Of a DNA stretch of 64,000 nt, positions 24,679 through 33,469 are shown in pieces. The position numbers and the translations under genes are program-made. The first letter of the stretch is position 1; each line of letters starts with the position of its first letter. The notes under the pieces are model-generated. The model saw nothing but the letters and a program-made list of their open reading frames with translations. It did not search any database and had not been told where the DNA came from. Origin of the DNA: Oscillospiraceae bacterium (GTDB lineage Bacteria > Bacillota > Clostridia > Oscillospirales > Oscillospiraceae); contig JAHHSI010000001.1 of the NCBI GenBank assembly GCA_020025275.1, positions 1-64,000 on the forward strand, in the 5' to 3' direction.

Positions 24679-25161
24679 ATGGCACGAGCGGGGAGAAAAG
24701 GACTTGCGGCGCTGTTGGCAGCCCTTTTGCTGCTGTGCCTCGCCGGCTGTCGTGGTAAAAACCATGTACAGTCCCTCTCTGAACTGCTGCGGCTGGATGT
24801 GAGCGGCGGCACAGTGGCGGCGTACCAAGACAGCCATGGCGGCTTTCATGGCGATGGCGCAGCCTACTGGGCCATCACCTTCCCTGATGATCGTGTTCGC
24901 AAGACCATCGGGGAGAGCAGTGCATGGCAGCCGCTTCCTATGACTGCGGCGGTGAACCATCTTGCCTGTTCTCTCTTGGACGGTCAGCCCCCGTGTCTTC
25001 CGGAGGTGGAGCGGGGTTGGTACTTCTTCTATGACCGCCACGGCCAGAGCCGGGCCCCGTGGGATGCAGCGGCGGCCATGGGGCGGCACTCCTATAACTT
25101 TACCGCGGCCGTCTACGATGCCGATACGGATACCCTCTACTGCCTGGTGCTGGATACTTGA
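24679..25161 (+). CDS. Putative lipoprotein of unknown function
   Basis: A 160-residue secreted protein. The signal peptide carries a lipobox (LLCLAGC, Cys about residue 24), so it should be lipid-anchored outside the membrane. The mature part is mixed alpha/beta with no motif I recognise. Its start lies one base after the stop of the HTH gene, with GGGAGGTG upstream, so it is translationally coupled to the DUF2975-HTH pair and probably belongs to the same response. Confidence 0.75.
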   Translation: MARAGRKGLAALLAALLLLCLAGCRGKNHVQSLSELLRLDVSGGTVAAYQDSHGGFHGDGAAYWAITFPDDRVRKTIGESSAWQPLPMTAAVNHLACSLLDGQPPCLPEVERGWYFFYDRHGQSRAPWDAAAAMGRHSYNFTAAVYDADTDTLYCLVLDT

Positions 25162-25233
25162 TGGAAATACCGTGGTCAAACGGTGGAAAATGTGGTAAAA
25201 TGAAACGAGTATCAAGATAAGCAGGAGGCGCTT

Positions 25234-27012
25234 ATGCTCTTATCGGCAGAACATATTTCCATCAATTTCGGTATGCGGCAGCTGCTGGACGATGTCAACT
25301 TCTACTTGAACGAGGGGGATAAAACCGGTATCATCGGCATCAACGGCACGGGCAAGTCCACCTTTCTCCGGGTACTGGCCGGTGCCGTGGAGGCAGATGG
25401 CGGGAAAATCTCCCGGAACCCCAATGTGCAGGTGAGCTACCTGCCCCAGAATCCGGAGATGCAGGAGGAGGCCACTGTCATCGAGCAGGTGTTTTTGCAT
25501 ATGTCTCCGGAATTTCGGCAGATCAATGAATATGAAGCCAAGACCATGCTCTATCAGCTGGGCATCACGGATGTATCCCAAACCGTGGGGACCCTCTCCG
25601 GCGGACAGCGCAAGCGCGTGGCCCTGGCGGCGGCACTGCTGCAGCCGGCGGATGTGCTGATTCTGGACGAGCCCACCAACCATCTGGATGCGGCCATGAC
25701 GGCGTGGCTGGAGGAGTGGCTGCGGCGCTTCCGGGGCGGCTTGGTCATGGTGACCCACGACCGCTACTTTTTGGAGCGGGTGGTCAACCATATCACGGAG
25801 CTCTCTCGGGGGAAGCTCTACCACTACGAGGCCAACTACTCCCGGTATCTGGAGCTGAAGGAGCAGCGGCAGGAGATGGCGGAGGCCAGCGAGCGCAAGC
25901 GCCAGTCCATCCTCCGGGTGGAGCGGGAGTGGATCATGCGGGGCTGCAAAGCCCGGTCTACCAAGTCCAGAGATCGCATCGAGCGCTACGAGGCGCTGCT
26001 GCATCAGGATGCGCCGGAGCAGGACGACACGGTGCAGATGGCGGCGGCGTCCAGTCGTCTGGGCAAGAAGATCATTGCGCTGGACCACGTGAGCAAGCAG
26101 TTTGACCGGCACACGGTGCTTCGGGATTTCACCTATCAGCTGCAGCGGACGGATCGCATCGGCATTGTGGGCCGCAACGGTGCGGGCAAGTCCACCCTGC
26201 TGAATCTGATTGCCGGGCGCCTGTCCCCCACCGAGGGAACGGTGGAGCAGGGCAGCACGGTGAAGATCGGCTATTTCACGCAGGAGGGGCGGGAGTTGGA
26301 TCTTCAGCAGCGGGTCTACGATTTCATTCACGATATTGCCGACGAGGTGCGCACCGACGAGGGGACGTTCTCAGCCAAGCAGATGATGGAGCGCTTTCTC
26401 TTCCCTACGCAGCTGCAATCCGTGCCCATCGGGCGGCTGTCCGGCGGCGAGCGGCGGCGCCTGTATTTGCTGTCGGTGCTGATGGAGGCCCCCAACGTGC
26501 TGCTGTTGGATGAGCCGACCAACGATCTGGACGTGATGACGCTGTCCATATTGGAGGACTATTTGCAGGGCTTCCCCGGCCCCATCCTCACGGTGTCCCA
26601 CGATCGGTTCTTCTTGGATAAGGTGGCCGATGCCATCTTTGAGGTGACCGGCGAGGGGCAGGTGCTGCGCTATACGGGCAACTGGTCGGACTGGGCCGCC
26701 AAGCGCAGGGAGGAGACGGCGGCGCCCCGTGTGGAAAAGCCGAAAGCGGCGCCGGAGCGCCCCCGGCCGCAGAAACTGCGGTTTTCCTATAAGGAACAGC
26801 GGGAGTTCGAGACCATCGATGCAGAGCTGGCATCATTAGAGGAGCAGCTGGCGTCGTGTGCTGCGGAGCAAAGCCGGTGCGGCAGCGACTATGTGCGCCT
26901 GCAGGAGCTGCAGACGCAGCAGACGGAGATCGAGCGGCAGCTGGAGGAAAAGACGGAGCGTTGGATGTATCTGACAGAACTGGCCGAGAAGATTGCGGCG
27001 CAAAAAGAGTGA
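25234..27012 (+). CDS. ABC-F ATPase, Uup-like
   Basis: A 592-residue soluble protein with two ATP-binding cassettes and no membrane domain. Cassette 1 has GINGTGKST (about 35-43), LSGGQRKRVALAAALL and LDEPTNHLD; cassette 2 has GRNGAGKST (about 315), LSGGERRRL and LDEPTNDLD. The two are joined by a basic, Glu/Gln-rich linker (about 200-255) of the P-site tRNA interaction motif type. The C-terminal 80 residues are a coiled coil, as in Uup, which binds DNA or ribosomes. ABC-F proteins act on the ribosome; antibiotic protection versus housekeeping cannot be told from sequence. ATG at 25234 with AGGAGG. Confidence 0.9.
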   Translation: MLLSAEHISINFGMRQLLDDVNFYLNEGDKTGIIGINGTGKSTFLRVLAGAVEADGGKISRNPNVQVSYLPQNPEMQEEATVIEQVFLHMSPEFRQINEYEAKTMLYQLGITDVSQTVGTLSGGQRKRVALAAALLQPADVLILDEPTNHLDAAMTAWLEEWLRRFRGGLVMVTHDRYFLERVVNHITELSRGKLYHYEANYSRYLELKEQRQEMAEASERKRQSILRVEREWIMRGCKARSTKSRDRIERYEALLHQDAPEQDDTVQMAAASSRLGKKIIALDHVSKQFDRHTVLRDFTYQLQRTDRIGIVGRNGAGKSTLLNLIAGRLSPTEGTVEQGSTVKIGYFTQEGRELDLQQRVYDFIHDIADEVRTDEGTFSAKQMMERFLFPTQLQSVPIGRLSGGERRRLYLLSVLMEAPNVLLLDEPTNDLDVMTLSILEDYLQGFPGPILTVSHDRFFLDKVADAIFEVTGEGQVLRYTGNWSDWAAKRREETAAPRVEKPKAAPERPRPQKLRFSYKEQREFETIDAELASLEEQLASCAAEQSRCGSDYVRLQELQTQQTEIERQLEEKTERWMYLTELAEKIAAQKE

Positions 27013-27028
27013 CACAAGTGCATGAGAA

Positions 27029-27068
27029 AAATACCCCCGCTATTTCCGAGGAAATAGCGGGGGTATTT
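27029..27068. terminator. Bidirectional terminator between ABC-F and FUSC genes
   Basis: An 18-bp stem (27029-27046 with 27051-27068; AAATACCCCCGCTATTTC and complement) with flanking A and T runs lies between converging genes. Confidence 0.88.
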
Positions 27069-27071
27069 GAT

Positions 27072-28142
27072 TCAGGAGTTTTGTGCTTCCGGACGTTCCG
27101 GAACGGTGCAGCGATTCAGGGCCCACTCGTATAAGAGGGCAAACCCGGCGGCCAGAGCCACGCCCAGAAGGTTGTTGCACACACGCAGGAACATTGCTCC
27201 GGGGAGTCCGTAGACGCCCACGGCCATGGTCAGTGCGCTGCAGCAATTGACGGCGGTTTTGTACCGATAGTCCACGCAGAAGCCCAGTACGATGCCGCAC
27301 ACCGGGCCCAGCAGTGCCAGTACCGGCAGCGGGATCACCAGTGAGGCGAGGAAAAAGACCGTACAGCCGGCCGCAGTGCCCACAATGCGCTGCGTAAAGC
27401 GCTCTCCGACGTTGCCGGAGGTGTAGGGGGAGAGCAGAGAGGCACCGGCAAATCCGGCCCAGATCCAGTGTTCCATGGGCAGCAGCTGCCCCACCATCAG
27501 CACCAGACTGGTGCCCAGCGCCAGCCGGATCTGCCAGCAGCTGCGGGCATCCGACAGCCGGAAGGACCGGAGGATCTGGAGAAAGGAAGTGTCGTGGTGC
27601 TTGGTGCGATGCTTGCAGAAAAAGATGATACCGCACACCAGAAAGCCCAGTGCCACAAGAAGGGCGCGTTTCCACAGCAGCGCACCGGTGACAGGGCTGC
27701 CGGCCAGAAAGACGTAGGCGAAGCTGTATAGACCGCCATTGCCCATTTTTGGCTGAACGGTGGTCATCACGAAGATCACCAGCATGGCCGCAAAGTTGAG
27801 CAGCATCCCCGGCACCGGGGGCAGCAGGGCGGCCCCCACGGGGGCAAAGAGCAGCAGGGCAAAAACGACGGCCAGATTTATGAGGGAGTCCCGGATGCAG
27901 TAGCCGAAGTCCACAAACCGCACGGCCAGTAAAATGCAGAATAGACCCACCAGAAAGGGGCTGTTCTCGCTGCCGAAAATCTGGGACAGCGGGGCGATCA
28001 TGGCCATGGCAAAGGCGACGATCAGAAGGGGACGGACCAGCATGGCCAGACATAGGGTCCGCTTCTCCCGTGTGGTGTCGGCAGCGGCGATAGCGGCCTT
28101 TAAAACGGCCGGGTCCTGTTGCAGCATGGTATAAAAACTCAT
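27072..28142 (-). CDS. FUSC-family membrane protein (putative exporter)
   Basis: A 356-residue protein with about ten hydrophobic helices in two bundles separated by a basic loop (KHRTKHHDTS), followed by the FUSC/aromatic-acid-exporter segment (SPYTSGNVGERFTQRIVGT). Relatives such as AaeB/YccS export aromatic acids or similar compounds; the substrate here is unknown. Its ATG overlaps the stop of the MarR gene (ATGA), so regulator and exporter are co-translated. That arrangement often signals a drug- or phenolic-acid-responsive efflux unit. Confidence 0.82.
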   Translation of the reverse strand: MSFYTMLQQDPAVLKAAIAAADTTREKRTLCLAMLVRPLLIVAFAMAMIAPLSQIFGSENSPFLVGLFCILLAVRFVDFGYCIRDSLINLAVVFALLLFAPVGAALLPPVPGMLLNFAAMLVIFVMTTVQPKMGNGGLYSFAYVFLAGSPVTGALLWKRALLVALGFLVCGIIFFCKHRTKHHDTSFLQILRSFRLSDARSCWQIRLALGTSLVLMVGQLLPMEHWIWAGFAGASLLSPYTSGNVGERFTQRIVGTAAGCTVFFLASLVIPLPVLALLGPVCGIVLGFCVDYRYKTAVNCCSALTMAVGVYGLPGAMFLRVCNNLLGVALAAGFALLYEWALNRCTVPERPEAQNS

Positions 28143-28609
28143 TCATTTGCTCCTTCCGTACTGTGGCTGCCGTGGGATGGGGAATAAGCGGCCATCTGTC
28201 GGTTGCCCTGTTCTATGAGTTCAAAAAGTCGGATGAATTCCTCACCCATTTCGCGGCGCAGATCGTAGAGCGGCTGCAGGATCAGGCCGTAGCTTGCCTG
28301 CATGGCCTCCTCCCCTGTTTTTGTCATGGACAGCTGATAGCTGCGCTCGTCCTGGGGATTTTTTGTGCGCCGGATGCAGTCCTTTTCCAGCAGCTGTTTG
28401 AGACAGCGGCTGACGGACTCTTTCTTCATGGCCGTGCGGCGGCTGAGCGCCAGCGGCGTGTTGTCCTCCGGGTGGAGGTATAGGATGGACAGCAGATCCA
28501 GCTCGGCGGCCGTCAGCGGACGCTTTTGTCCCGGCGGCAAAAGAGCACGGGAAAAGTGATGCAGTTCTTCCAGATATGCCAGCATTTGCAGCCACTCCTT
28601 TTTTTCCAT
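28139..28609 (-). CDS. MarR-family transcriptional regulator
   Basis: A 156-residue winged-helix regulator. Recognition region about residues 47-95 (ELDLLSILYLHPEDNTPLALSRRTAMKKESVSRCLKQL), then the wing with KNPQDERSYQLSMTKTGEE, the DxR-type motif of MarR proteins. ATG at 28609 after GAGGG; an upstream in-frame start is less likely. It heads the operon with the FUSC gene and probably represses it by binding the dyad at its promoter, released by a small aromatic ligand (family inference). Confidence 0.9.
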   Translation of the reverse strand: MEKKEWLQMLAYLEELHHFSRALLPPGQKRPLTAAELDLLSILYLHPEDNTPLALSRRTAMKKESVSRCLKQLLEKDCIRRTKNPQDERSYQLSMTKTGEEAMQASYGLILQPLYDLRREMGEEFIRLFELIEQGNRQMAAYSPSHGSHSTEGANE

Positions 28610-28643
28610 GGCCTGCCCTCCTCTGCTCGGATCTTGCGCAACC

Positions 28644-28667
28644 AATTAGTTAACAGCGTTAATTATA
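28644..28667. promoter_or_regulatory. Imperfect dyad at the MarR promoter
   Basis: TTAAC-AGC-GTTAA (28650-28662) inside a longer imperfect palindrome that covers the start site and touches the -10 box. A likely MarR autoregulatory site. Confidence 0.5.
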
Positions 28668-28691
28668 TAGCGGACATGAAAAACTTGTCAA
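28662..28691 (-). promoter_or_regulatory. Promoter of the marR-FUSC operon
   Basis: Minus strand: consensus TTGACA (28691-28686), 18-bp spacer, consensus TATAAT (28667-28662). Confidence 0.8.
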
Positions 28692-28734
28692 GATACAAAA
28701 TAAAAAATTCTTATTATGTTAATAAAAAAGACAT

Positions 28735-28766
28735 AAAAGAAGCCGCCCCTTGTGGGAAGGGGCGGC
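28735..28766 (-). terminator. Terminator after the EEP-family gene
   Basis: GCCGCCCCTT (28742-28751) pairs with AAGGGGCGGC (28757-28766). The minus strand continues TTCTTTTATG. Confidence 0.8.
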
Positions 28767-28799
28767 TCTGCCGGTAGAACGTGTGAAATGGAGCGGCGC

Positions 28800-29885
28800 T
28801 CAGTGGAGTCTGACCTCCAGCAGCACCGGATTATGATCGCTGTAGACAAACGCCTCCGACAGCGTCTGCACCGTGACGGGCTCCACGTTGGGAGAGACGA
28901 TGAAGCCGTCGATGGTGTAGTACTGTGTCAGCGGGTCGGCGGGATCGTAGGGCTGATTCAGCAGCCGGCAGGTGGGCGTGGAGTCGTCATAGAGGTAGTC
29001 CCAGCCCTTCGGCATCTCCGGCAGGCGGCCGGGGACCCACTGACTGGTGGGCTTCACCTCGTGCTTGGCGTCGGGGAATACCTGATTGAAGTCGCCGCCG
29101 GCGATGACGTAGTTGCCCTTTTCATATTCCTCCTGCAGCAGACGCAGCAGCTGCCGGGTCTGGGCGATCTTGCCGGCGCCGTCATCGTAGGCTTCCAGAT
29201 GGAGGTTGACGATCACCAGCTCCTTGCCGCTGTCGGCCAGAGGAAGGCGGGAGACCAGCAGGCAGCGCTTGAGATTGGCCACCCGCAGCGGCCAGGAAAA
29301 GGGCACGGGCAGGCTCTCGCGCACGGCGGAGTCCATGGAAAAGCGGCTGTAGGTGGCGATGCCCGAGTCTACGGCGCCCAGGGGGGCATCGATGGGATAG
29401 GGCACGTAGTTGCAGCGATAGTTGGGGGCAAAGCAGGCGGCATATCCGGGAAGGGATTGGCCATAGGCGGTCCACTGATCCGTATTGTATGAGCGCTGGG
29501 AGGGCAGATCCACCTCCTGTAAAAGAACAATGTCGGCCTGGCTGGTGCGCAGGATCTCCTCAATGCCGACCATGTTTTTGTCCACCAGTGCCGGGGTGTT
29601 GGGGTTCACGCCTTTGCCGCCGTCCATGGGGAAATCAGCCTCCTCCCCCAGGGCGGCATAGCCGGTGTTGAAGGTCAGCAGGCGCAGCACCTGACTGCGA
29701 TCAACGGCGCCGGAGCCGGTCTGGCTCATGGCGGCGGGCTCTATGGGCTGAGGGTCGTACTCGGTGGCGGTGAGCCAACCCACAAAGATGGAAAAGAGCA
29801 GGACAAGGATGCCCACCAGAGCGGCGGCCGCAGTGCCTGCGTAGAAATACCAATGGTGGCGTTTGGGGGATGTCTTGACGGCCAT
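28800..29885 (-). CDS. Membrane-anchored endonuclease/exonuclease/phosphatase-family protein
   Basis: A 361-residue protein. A single N-terminal membrane helix (about residues 13-38) anchors an EEP-fold domain outside the cytoplasm. Motifs in order are LLTFNTGY, LLQEVD (metal-binding Glu), VNLHLEAY, AGGDFNQ (catalytic Asp/Asn), TIDGFIVS and the terminal YSDHNPVLLEV (catalytic His). EEP enzymes cleave phosphodiesters in nucleic acids, lipids or nucleotides; an extracellular anchored form more likely attacks lipid or nucleic-acid phosphodiesters outside the cell. Start ATG at 29885 with AAAGGAGA; an upstream in-frame ATG at 29909 lacks a site. Confidence 0.85.
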   Translation of the reverse strand: MAVKTSPKRHHWYFYAGTAAAALVGILVLLFSIFVGWLTATEYDPQPIEPAAMSQTGSGAVDRSQVLRLLTFNTGYAALGEEADFPMDGGKGVNPNTPALVDKNMVGIEEILRTSQADIVLLQEVDLPSQRSYNTDQWTAYGQSLPGYAACFAPNYRCNYVPYPIDAPLGAVDSGIATYSRFSMDSAVRESLPVPFSWPLRVANLKRCLLVSRLPLADSGKELVIVNLHLEAYDDGAGKIAQTRQLLRLLQEEYEKGNYVIAGGDFNQVFPDAKHEVKPTSQWVPGRLPEMPKGWDYLYDDSTPTCRLLNQPYDPADPLTQYYTIDGFIVSPNVEPVTVQTLSEAFVYSDHNPVLLEVRLH

Positions 29886-29964
29886 AGAGATTCTCCTTTG
29901 CGTTTTCAATGGTCTGGGAAATGGTATGTGGCTGCGTGGGGCGGGAGGGGTCCGGCACCGCGGC

Positions 29965-30498
29965 TTACAGCCGTATGTCGGCGCGCAGCAGCGCTTTTTT
30001 CAGGATCTCGCCGTGGTCGAAGGCCACATCCTCCGGCCGCAGCGTTTCGCTGCCTGCCTGCATCAGCACTTCTCCACCGTCCCGGCGCAGCGTGAACCAG
30101 ACGGCATCGGCGGCATCGTCGCCGGCCTGTGCCGCGGTCGATGCGTCCGCCACGGCGCAAAAGGCCACGGATACCGTCCAGCCACGGGGATCACGACCCG
30201 GTGCGCTGAATACGTCCACCAGCTGCAGCGGCAGCCCCCGGACGCCGGTCTCCTCCTCCAGCTCCCGGTGGGCCGTGGCTTCAATGGGTTCGTTTTCGTT
30301 GGCGAAGCCGCCGGGAATGGCCCACCGGCCCAGATAGGGATGGCCGCCCCGTCGGATCAGCAGCAGCTGTACACCGTCCGCCCCTTGGCGGAAGATCACG
30401 ATGTCCGCCGTCATGGCGGGCTTGGGGTATTTGCGGGAACGGGCCTGCGCAATGGCCTCGGCCTCGGTCAGCCCCTTGTTGTCACGCCGTTGGTCCAT
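29965..30498 (-). CDS. Nudix hydrolase
   Basis: A 177-residue pyrophosphohydrolase with a perfect Nudix box (GX5EX7REUXEEXGU: G-FANEN-E-PIEATAH-RELEEETGV, about residues 70-92). Nearby GRWAIPGG and PKPAMTADIVIF suit the ADP-ribose/NADH-type group whose members hydrolyse NDP-X compounds. The substrate is not certain. Start ATG at 30498 with GAGGTG 7 bases before; a longer in-frame start at 30546 is rejected. Monocistronic, 79 bases upstream of the EEP gene on the same strand. Confidence 0.9.
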   Translation of the reverse strand: MDQRRDNKGLTEAEAIAQARSRKYPKPAMTADIVIFRQGADGVQLLLIRRGGHPYLGRWAIPGGFANENEPIEATAHRELEEETGVRGLPLQLVDVFSAPGRDPRGWTVSVAFCAVADASTAAQAGDDAADAVWFTLRRDGGEVLMQAGSETLRPEDVAFDHGEILKKALLRADIRL

Positions 30499-30558
30499 AG
30501 TAATCACCTCTCCCCTGATGATACACAAAAGGGAGAGCGGGTGCAAGGATTTTCGGTG

Positions 30559-30590
30559 AAAAAAAGGCGGCTGCCGCAGCAGCCGCCTTT
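30559..30590 (-). terminator. Terminator of the csoR-copA operon
   Basis: AAAGGCGGCTG and complement (30563-30573 with 30580-30590), with a minus-strand T7 tail. It sits 14 bases after the copA stop. Confidence 0.85.
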
Positions 30591-30603
30591 TCTGTCCGGT
30601 GTC

Positions 30604-30813
30604 TTACTCGATGGACGTGACGGGGTATTCCTGTGCCTCGACGGCGGCCTTCAGCGTCTCGTCGGCTACGGGGGCCTTCAGGGACACCACGGCGGTGCCG
30701 GCGGTGTGGCTGACCTCCACCGAGGCCACCTCACTGATGGCCTCCAGGGCCTTCTGTACACGGGCTTCGCAGTGGGGGCACATCATGCCTTCGATATGCA
30801 GGGTCTTTTCCAT
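30604..30813 (-). other. copZ: In-frame internal start for a free CopZ-like chaperone
   Basis: Within copA, AGGAGGA (30827-30821) stands 7 bases before an in-frame ATG (30813), opening a 69-residue protein with GMMCPHC, the length and form of CopZ. A run of seven A's on the coding strand just upstream of it is also prone to slippage. Together these suggest two products, CopA-CopZ fusion and free CopZ, from one frame. This is inferred from sequence; expression is untested. Confidence 0.55.
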
Positions 30814-33111
30814 AACTTGTTCCTCCTGTTTTTTTGGTTTGTGTTTTCTTTTATGATCCCGTTGGGAATGATAAACGTCGATCAGATTGAGCCGCAGGGC
30901 GTTGGACACCACGCAGAAGCTGGACAGGCTCATGGCGGCGGCGCCGAACATGGGCTGCAGCTGCCAGCCGAAGGCGGAGATGAATACGCCGGCGGCCAGC
31001 GGGATGCCGATGGTGTTGTAGATGAAGGCCCAGAAGAGGTTCTCGTGGACGATACGCAGCGTTGCACGGCTCAGGCGGATGGCGGCGGGCACGTCCTGCA
31101 GGCGGCTCTTCATGAGAACGATGTCGGCGGCGTCCACGGCCACGTCGGCGCCGGCGCCGATGGCAATGCCGATGTCGGCACGGGTCAGGGCGGGGGCGTC
31201 GTTGATGCCGTCACCGACCATGGCCACCTTGCCCTCTTTTTGCAGGCGGCGCACGGTGGCCTCCTTGCCGTCGGGCAGCACTCCGGCGATCACCTCGTCC
31301 ACACCGGCCTGCCGGCCGATGGCGTTGGCGGTGCGGGGATTGTCCCCCGTCAGCATGACCACCCGGATGCCCATGTTCTGCAGCTGGCGGATGGCCTCGG
31401 GGCTGTCCTCCCGGATCACGTCAGCCACGGCGATGATGCCCAGCAGCTGCCGGCCCTTGGCAAAGAGCAGAGGCGTCTTGCCGTCCTCGGCCAGTGCGGC
31501 GGCCCGCTGCTGCATTTCCGGGGAGACGTCCGCCTTCCCGGCCATGAAGTCCATGCTGCCGCCCAGTAGTGTCTCGCCCTCCCATACGGCGGATACGCCG
31601 TTGCCGGGCAGGATACGGAACTGCTCTACCTCTTGGGGCTGCAAGCCGTCGGCAGCGGCTCTATCCAGAATGGCCCGGGCCAGCGGGTGTTCGCTGCGGT
31701 GCTCCAGCGCCAGTGCCAGAGTGAGAAGCTGCTCCTCCCCGATGCCCTCGGCGGGCACCAGATCGGTGACCGTGGGCTGACCTTGGGTGATGGTGCCGGT
31801 CTTGTCCAGCACCACGGTGTCCACCTTGCCGGCCTCCTCCAGAGAGACGGCGGTTTTGAAGAGAATCCCGTTTTTGGCGCCCTTGCCGCTGCCCACCATG
31901 ATGGCCACCGGCGTGGCAAGCCCCAAGGCGCAGGGGCAGCTGATGACCAGCACGGAGATCCCACGGGCCAGAGCAAAGCCGACCGACTGACCGGCAATCA
32001 GCCATGCCGCCGTCGTGATGACGGCAATGGTGATGACGGCGGGAACGAAGATGCCGGATACCTTGTCGGCAATCTTGGCGATGGGGGCCTTGGTGGCTGC
32101 GGCGTCGCTGACCATGCGGATGATCTGGGAGAGGGTGGTGTCCTGTCCCACACGGGTCGCCTGGCAGCGGAGGAAGCCGGAGCGGTTGATGGTGGCGGCC
32201 GAAACGCCGTCGCCGACGGCCTTATCTACGGGGATGCTCTCGCCGGTCAGGGCGCTCTCGTCGACCGCCGACTCCCCTTCCACCACGGTGCCGTCTACGG
32301 GCACGTGTTCGCCGGGGCGTACCACGAAGAGATCACCGGGGCGTACCTGCGCCACGGGGACCTCCGTCTCCTTCCCGTCCCGGACCACGGTGGCGGTCTG
32401 GGGGGAGAGGCGCATCAGGCTCTTGAGCGCATCGGTGGTGCGGCCCTTGGAGCGGGCCTCCAGCATTTTGCCCACGGTGATGAGGGCCAAAATCATGGCG
32501 GCGGACTCAAAGTAGAATTCGTGAACCAGTCCGTGGGCGGCCTCCATCTGTCCCATGGACTGAAGGTGCGTCATGTAGAAGAGGGCGGCGGTGCTGTAGA
32601 GGAAGGCGGCACCGGAGCCCAACGCCACCAGTGTGTCCATGTTGGGGGAACGGTGGAGCAGTCCACGGAAGCCGCTGATGAAGAACTTCTGGTTGATGAC
32701 CATGACGATGGCACTGAGCAGCAGCTGGATCAGCCCCAGTGCCACCGGATTGTGCTCCAGTACGGCCGGCTGCGGCAAATGCAGCATATGGCCCATGGAG
32801 AAGTACATCAGCACCGCTAAAAAACCGATGGAGGCGATCAGACGCCGCTTGAGCACCGGCGTCTCGTGATCCTGCAGGGCCTCCATATCCGGAGCGCTCT
32901 GGGTGGTTTCGGCGCCCTTTTCGGATGCGCCGTACCCCGCCTTCTCCACGGCGGCTACGATGTCGGCGGTGGAGGCGCTGCCCTCCACGCCCATGGAATT
33001 GGTCAGCAGGCTGACGGAGCAGCTCTCCACTCCGGGGACGGCCTTGACCGCTTTTTCAACGCTGGCAGAGCAGGCGGCGCAGCTCATGCCGGTGACATTA
33101 TATTGTGTCAT
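30604..33111 (-). CDS. copA: Copper-exporting P1B-ATPase fused to a CopZ-like domain
   Basis: An 835-residue Cu(I) pump. Order: N-terminal HMA domain (GMSCAAC, residues 8-14), membrane helices, actuator TGES, transmembrane CPC (SCPCALG), phosphorylation DKTGT, SEHPLA, GDGINDAP, and the Cu-specific YN and MSLSS helices (group IB-1). After the last helix, a basic linker leads to a second HMA domain at the C-terminus (GMMCPHC). A C-terminal chaperone-like domain is unusual; copZ is normally separate. Inside the linker an internal ribosome site and ATG could make that domain alone (see 30604-30813). ATG at 33111, 18 bases after csoR. Confidence 0.95.
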   Translation of the reverse strand: MTQYNVTGMSCAACSASVEKAVKAVPGVESCSVSLLTNSMGVEGSASTADIVAAVEKAGYGASEKGAETTQSAPDMEALQDHETPVLKRRLIASIGFLAVLMYFSMGHMLHLPQPAVLEHNPVALGLIQLLLSAIVMVINQKFFISGFRGLLHRSPNMDTLVALGSGAAFLYSTAALFYMTHLQSMGQMEAAHGLVHEFYFESAAMILALITVGKMLEARSKGRTTDALKSLMRLSPQTATVVRDGKETEVPVAQVRPGDLFVVRPGEHVPVDGTVVEGESAVDESALTGESIPVDKAVGDGVSAATINRSGFLRCQATRVGQDTTLSQIIRMVSDAAATKAPIAKIADKVSGIFVPAVITIAVITTAAWLIAGQSVGFALARGISVLVISCPCALGLATPVAIMVGSGKGAKNGILFKTAVSLEEAGKVDTVVLDKTGTITQGQPTVTDLVPAEGIGEEQLLTLALALEHRSEHPLARAILDRAAADGLQPQEVEQFRILPGNGVSAVWEGETLLGGSMDFMAGKADVSPEMQQRAAALAEDGKTPLLFAKGRQLLGIIAVADVIREDSPEAIRQLQNMGIRVVMLTGDNPRTANAIGRQAGVDEVIAGVLPDGKEATVRRLQKEGKVAMVGDGINDAPALTRADIGIAIGAGADVAVDAADIVLMKSRLQDVPAAIRLSRATLRIVHENLFWAFIYNTIGIPLAAGVFISAFGWQLQPMFGAAAMSLSSFCVVSNALRLNLIDVYHSQRDHKRKHKPKKQEEQVMEKTLHIEGMMCPHCEARVQKALEAISEVASVEVSHTAGTAVVSLKAPVADETLKAAVEAQEYPVTSIE

Positions 33112-33129
33112 ATACGCTCCTTTCTCAGA

Positions 33130-33426
33130 TCATTTCATTAGTTTATAAAGGGTGTTCATCAGGTCATCAATGACCTCGTCGTTTCCCTCTCGGATGTCGT
33201 GAGCCACGCAGCCCCGCACGTGACTGTTTAACAGCTCACGGTTAAAGGCGTTGAGGGCGGCGCCGGCCGCGGCACTCTGGGTCAGGATGTCAGTGCAGTA
33301 GGCGTCATTTTCCACCATGCCCTTGATCCCCCGGATCTGGCCCTCGAGACGGGCGAGACGGTTGATGAGCTTGCGGCGCTGTTCCTCGCTGCGGACGGTT
33401 TTCTTTTCACAACAACAGGCACTCAT
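33130..33426 (-). CDS. csoR: CsoR copper-sensing repressor
   Basis: A 98-residue four-helix repressor. The Cu(I) ligands of CsoR are present: Cys in AYCTDIL and His/Cys in NSHVRGC (C-H-C set). The N-terminus carries an extra CCC motif (MSACCCEKK) not needed for the core site. It should block transcription until Cu(I) binds. ATG at 33426 with AGGGAG; the longer upstream frame crosses the promoter and is rejected. First gene of the csoR-copA operon, with its palindromic operator at the transcription start. Confidence 0.95.
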   Translation of the reverse strand: MSACCCEKKTVRSEEQRRKLINRLARLEGQIRGIKGMVENDAYCTDILTQSAAAGAALNAFNRELLNSHVRGCVAHDIREGNDEVIDDLMNTLYKLMK

Positions 33427-33448
33427 GGAGATGGCTCCCTTCTTTCGT

Positions 33449-33465
33449 ATACCCCATGGGGGTAT
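33449..33465. promoter_or_regulatory. CsoR operator
   Basis: ATACCCCATGGGGGTAT is a perfect 7-3-7 dyad with the G/C core typical of CsoR boxes. It lies just downstream of the -10 box of csoR. Confidence 0.85.
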
Positions 33466-33469
33466 TTTA

